From NCBI GenBank assembly GCA_944472135.2, contig OX235270.1:149849128-149913127 (forward strand): DNA of 64,000 nucleotides, read 5' to 3'. This DNA is from Trichobilharzia regenti. Its lineage: Eukaryota; Platyhelminthes; Trematoda; Strigeidida; Schistosomatidae. Below the pieces are notes generated by a model that ran no database searches, was not told the DNA's origin, and was given only the letters and a program-made list of their open reading frames with translations. Below, one piece after another: positions 63,215 through 64,000 of the stretch. The translations under genes were made by a program, and so were the position numbers. Each line of letters opens with the position of its first letter. Position 1 is the stretch's first letter.

Positions 63215-64000
63215 AATAATAATATAATAATAGTAATATTATTCGTAGTAATGAGGGAAAGTAAATGAAAAGTGTGAATGAACAAAGTAAATAAACAAAT
63301 GTCTATCGTCTATGGCCAAGGCAGAAGTAGGCATTGCACATACTTCTTTTCTACACAAAATTCTGGTTGGCTTTAATTCATGACTGGCCATGGCCCACGC
63401 TGTCTTTAGAAGCTTGAGACGAAGGAAATGCAGCAAGTTGTCATGAATTCGATACATGATGATGACGATGATGATGATGATTCAAACCATGGTCGGGGCT
63501 GGAAGAGTGACAGGAGTTGAGCAAGTGTTGTTCTAGAATAGAGCTCCGTACACCCTTCCTTTCTGTCTTGTAAAACCACTCAAGAATATGTACTCGTTTC
63601 CGTGTGGAAGGCGTTCGCTGGCTATGGCCAATGTCCCTTGCTCCATAAAAGGATCAGGTGAACTAACAGATGCACATGGAGGCGGGAAGACGACGACGCT
63701 TATCTTTTACACAGATGGAGAACAACTTGCAGCTGGTGAACGTCATTTATAGTTTTTCTGCAAAGAACGTCTTACCGACTGATTTTGACAAACGGTTTTT
63801 CAGCATATCTGAAGCATACCTTGATCATCTTTGAATTCCGGATTCATGAATAAGGCTTTCTTTGGAAGTGAGTCGGTGACCAGTTTGGACTACTTGTCTT
63901 TCATGTTCTTGTCAATAAATCGGTTCGGATGACCGTCTGTCGTGAGCGTGGCTTTTAGAAAGGCTAGTTGTAAGTCAACGCAATCAGAACTACAAGTGTT
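63215..64000 (-). pseudogene. Ancient PLE-D remnant (copy D, cut by window end)
   Basis: Same relic as at 23,985-24,790, on minus: RKEVCAMPTSALA at the low-coordinate end and LQLAFLKATL-like residues near the window end. Broken by stops. Confidence 0.72.

Larger units (their letters stand above)
57458..64000 (+). repeat. Segmental duplication copy D (partial)
   Basis: Homologous to copy B 17,448-24,670 in the same direction, without the PLE-B insertion but with its own PLE-C insertion. It runs off the window end, so the CPEB exons, if present, are not visible. Single-base variants link it to copy C. Confidence 0.92.

Overview
This is a repeat-dense, intron-containing eukaryotic window, most probably from a blood fluke or close trematode (Schistosoma/Trichobilharzia type). 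The inference rests on AT-rich DNA with GT..AG introns, several families of Penelope-like elements (PLEs), RTE-clade and CR1-like LINE fragments, Ty3/Gypsy pieces, and a tRNA-headed SINE at 15.44-15.59 kb that resembles the schistosome Sm-alpha (hammerhead) SINE. No bacterial operon, rRNA or CRISPR feature was seen. The species cannot be fixed from sequence alone.

The only recognisable host gene is a CPEB1/Orb-type cytoplasmic polyadenylation element-binding protein. It lies in a segmental duplication present four times in alternating orientation: A (1-2,481, inverted, cut by the window edge and an N gap), B (about 17,448-32,150, direct), C (about 42,866-54,589, inverted) and D (about 57,458 to the window end, direct). 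Copy B keeps the visible 3' half of the gene intact: five exons at 28,049-32,644 with two RRMs and a C-terminal zinc-binding (ZZ) domain. Copy C has a 2-nt deletion giving a premature stop and lacks the last exon. Copy A shows part of one exon. Copy D shows only a tentative first exon.

Layout. 1-2.5 kb: copy A with an RTE LINE in the CPEB intron. 2.6-5.0 kb: decayed Ty3/Gypsy gag-protease-RT start. 5.0-15.15 kb: array of three nearly identical, intact 813-codon PLE ORFs (two tandem on minus, one on plus) joined head-to-head through a foldback junction at 11,457. 15.15-17.45 kb: older PLE remnant, SINE, microsatellites. 17.45-32.15 kb: copy B with a young PLE (21,076-23,369; 13-bp target duplication), an ancient PLE remnant, the RTE and the CPEB exons. 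32.4-42.9 kb: spacer with the last CPEB exon, a Gypsy integrase remnant, RTE and PLE fragments, a SINE, a 106-A run and a CR1-like RT fragment. 42.9-54.6 kb: copy C. 54.6-57.45 kb: a 95-bp-arm hairpin and an old PLE interrupted by a 1,054-bp non-autonomous LTR element with apparently identical 316-bp LTRs. 57.45-64 kb: copy D with its own young PLE insertion (58,051-59,663).

The insertions give a relative history. The RTE and the ancient PLE remnant predate the duplication. The PLEs at 21 kb and 58 kb came after it, because the matching sites in other copies are empty. Shared single-base variants make C and D closest relatives with B the outlier. The most noteworthy items are the alternating CPEB1 palindrome, the active-looking PLE foldback array, and the two young PLEs that each carry an inverted copy of their own end.
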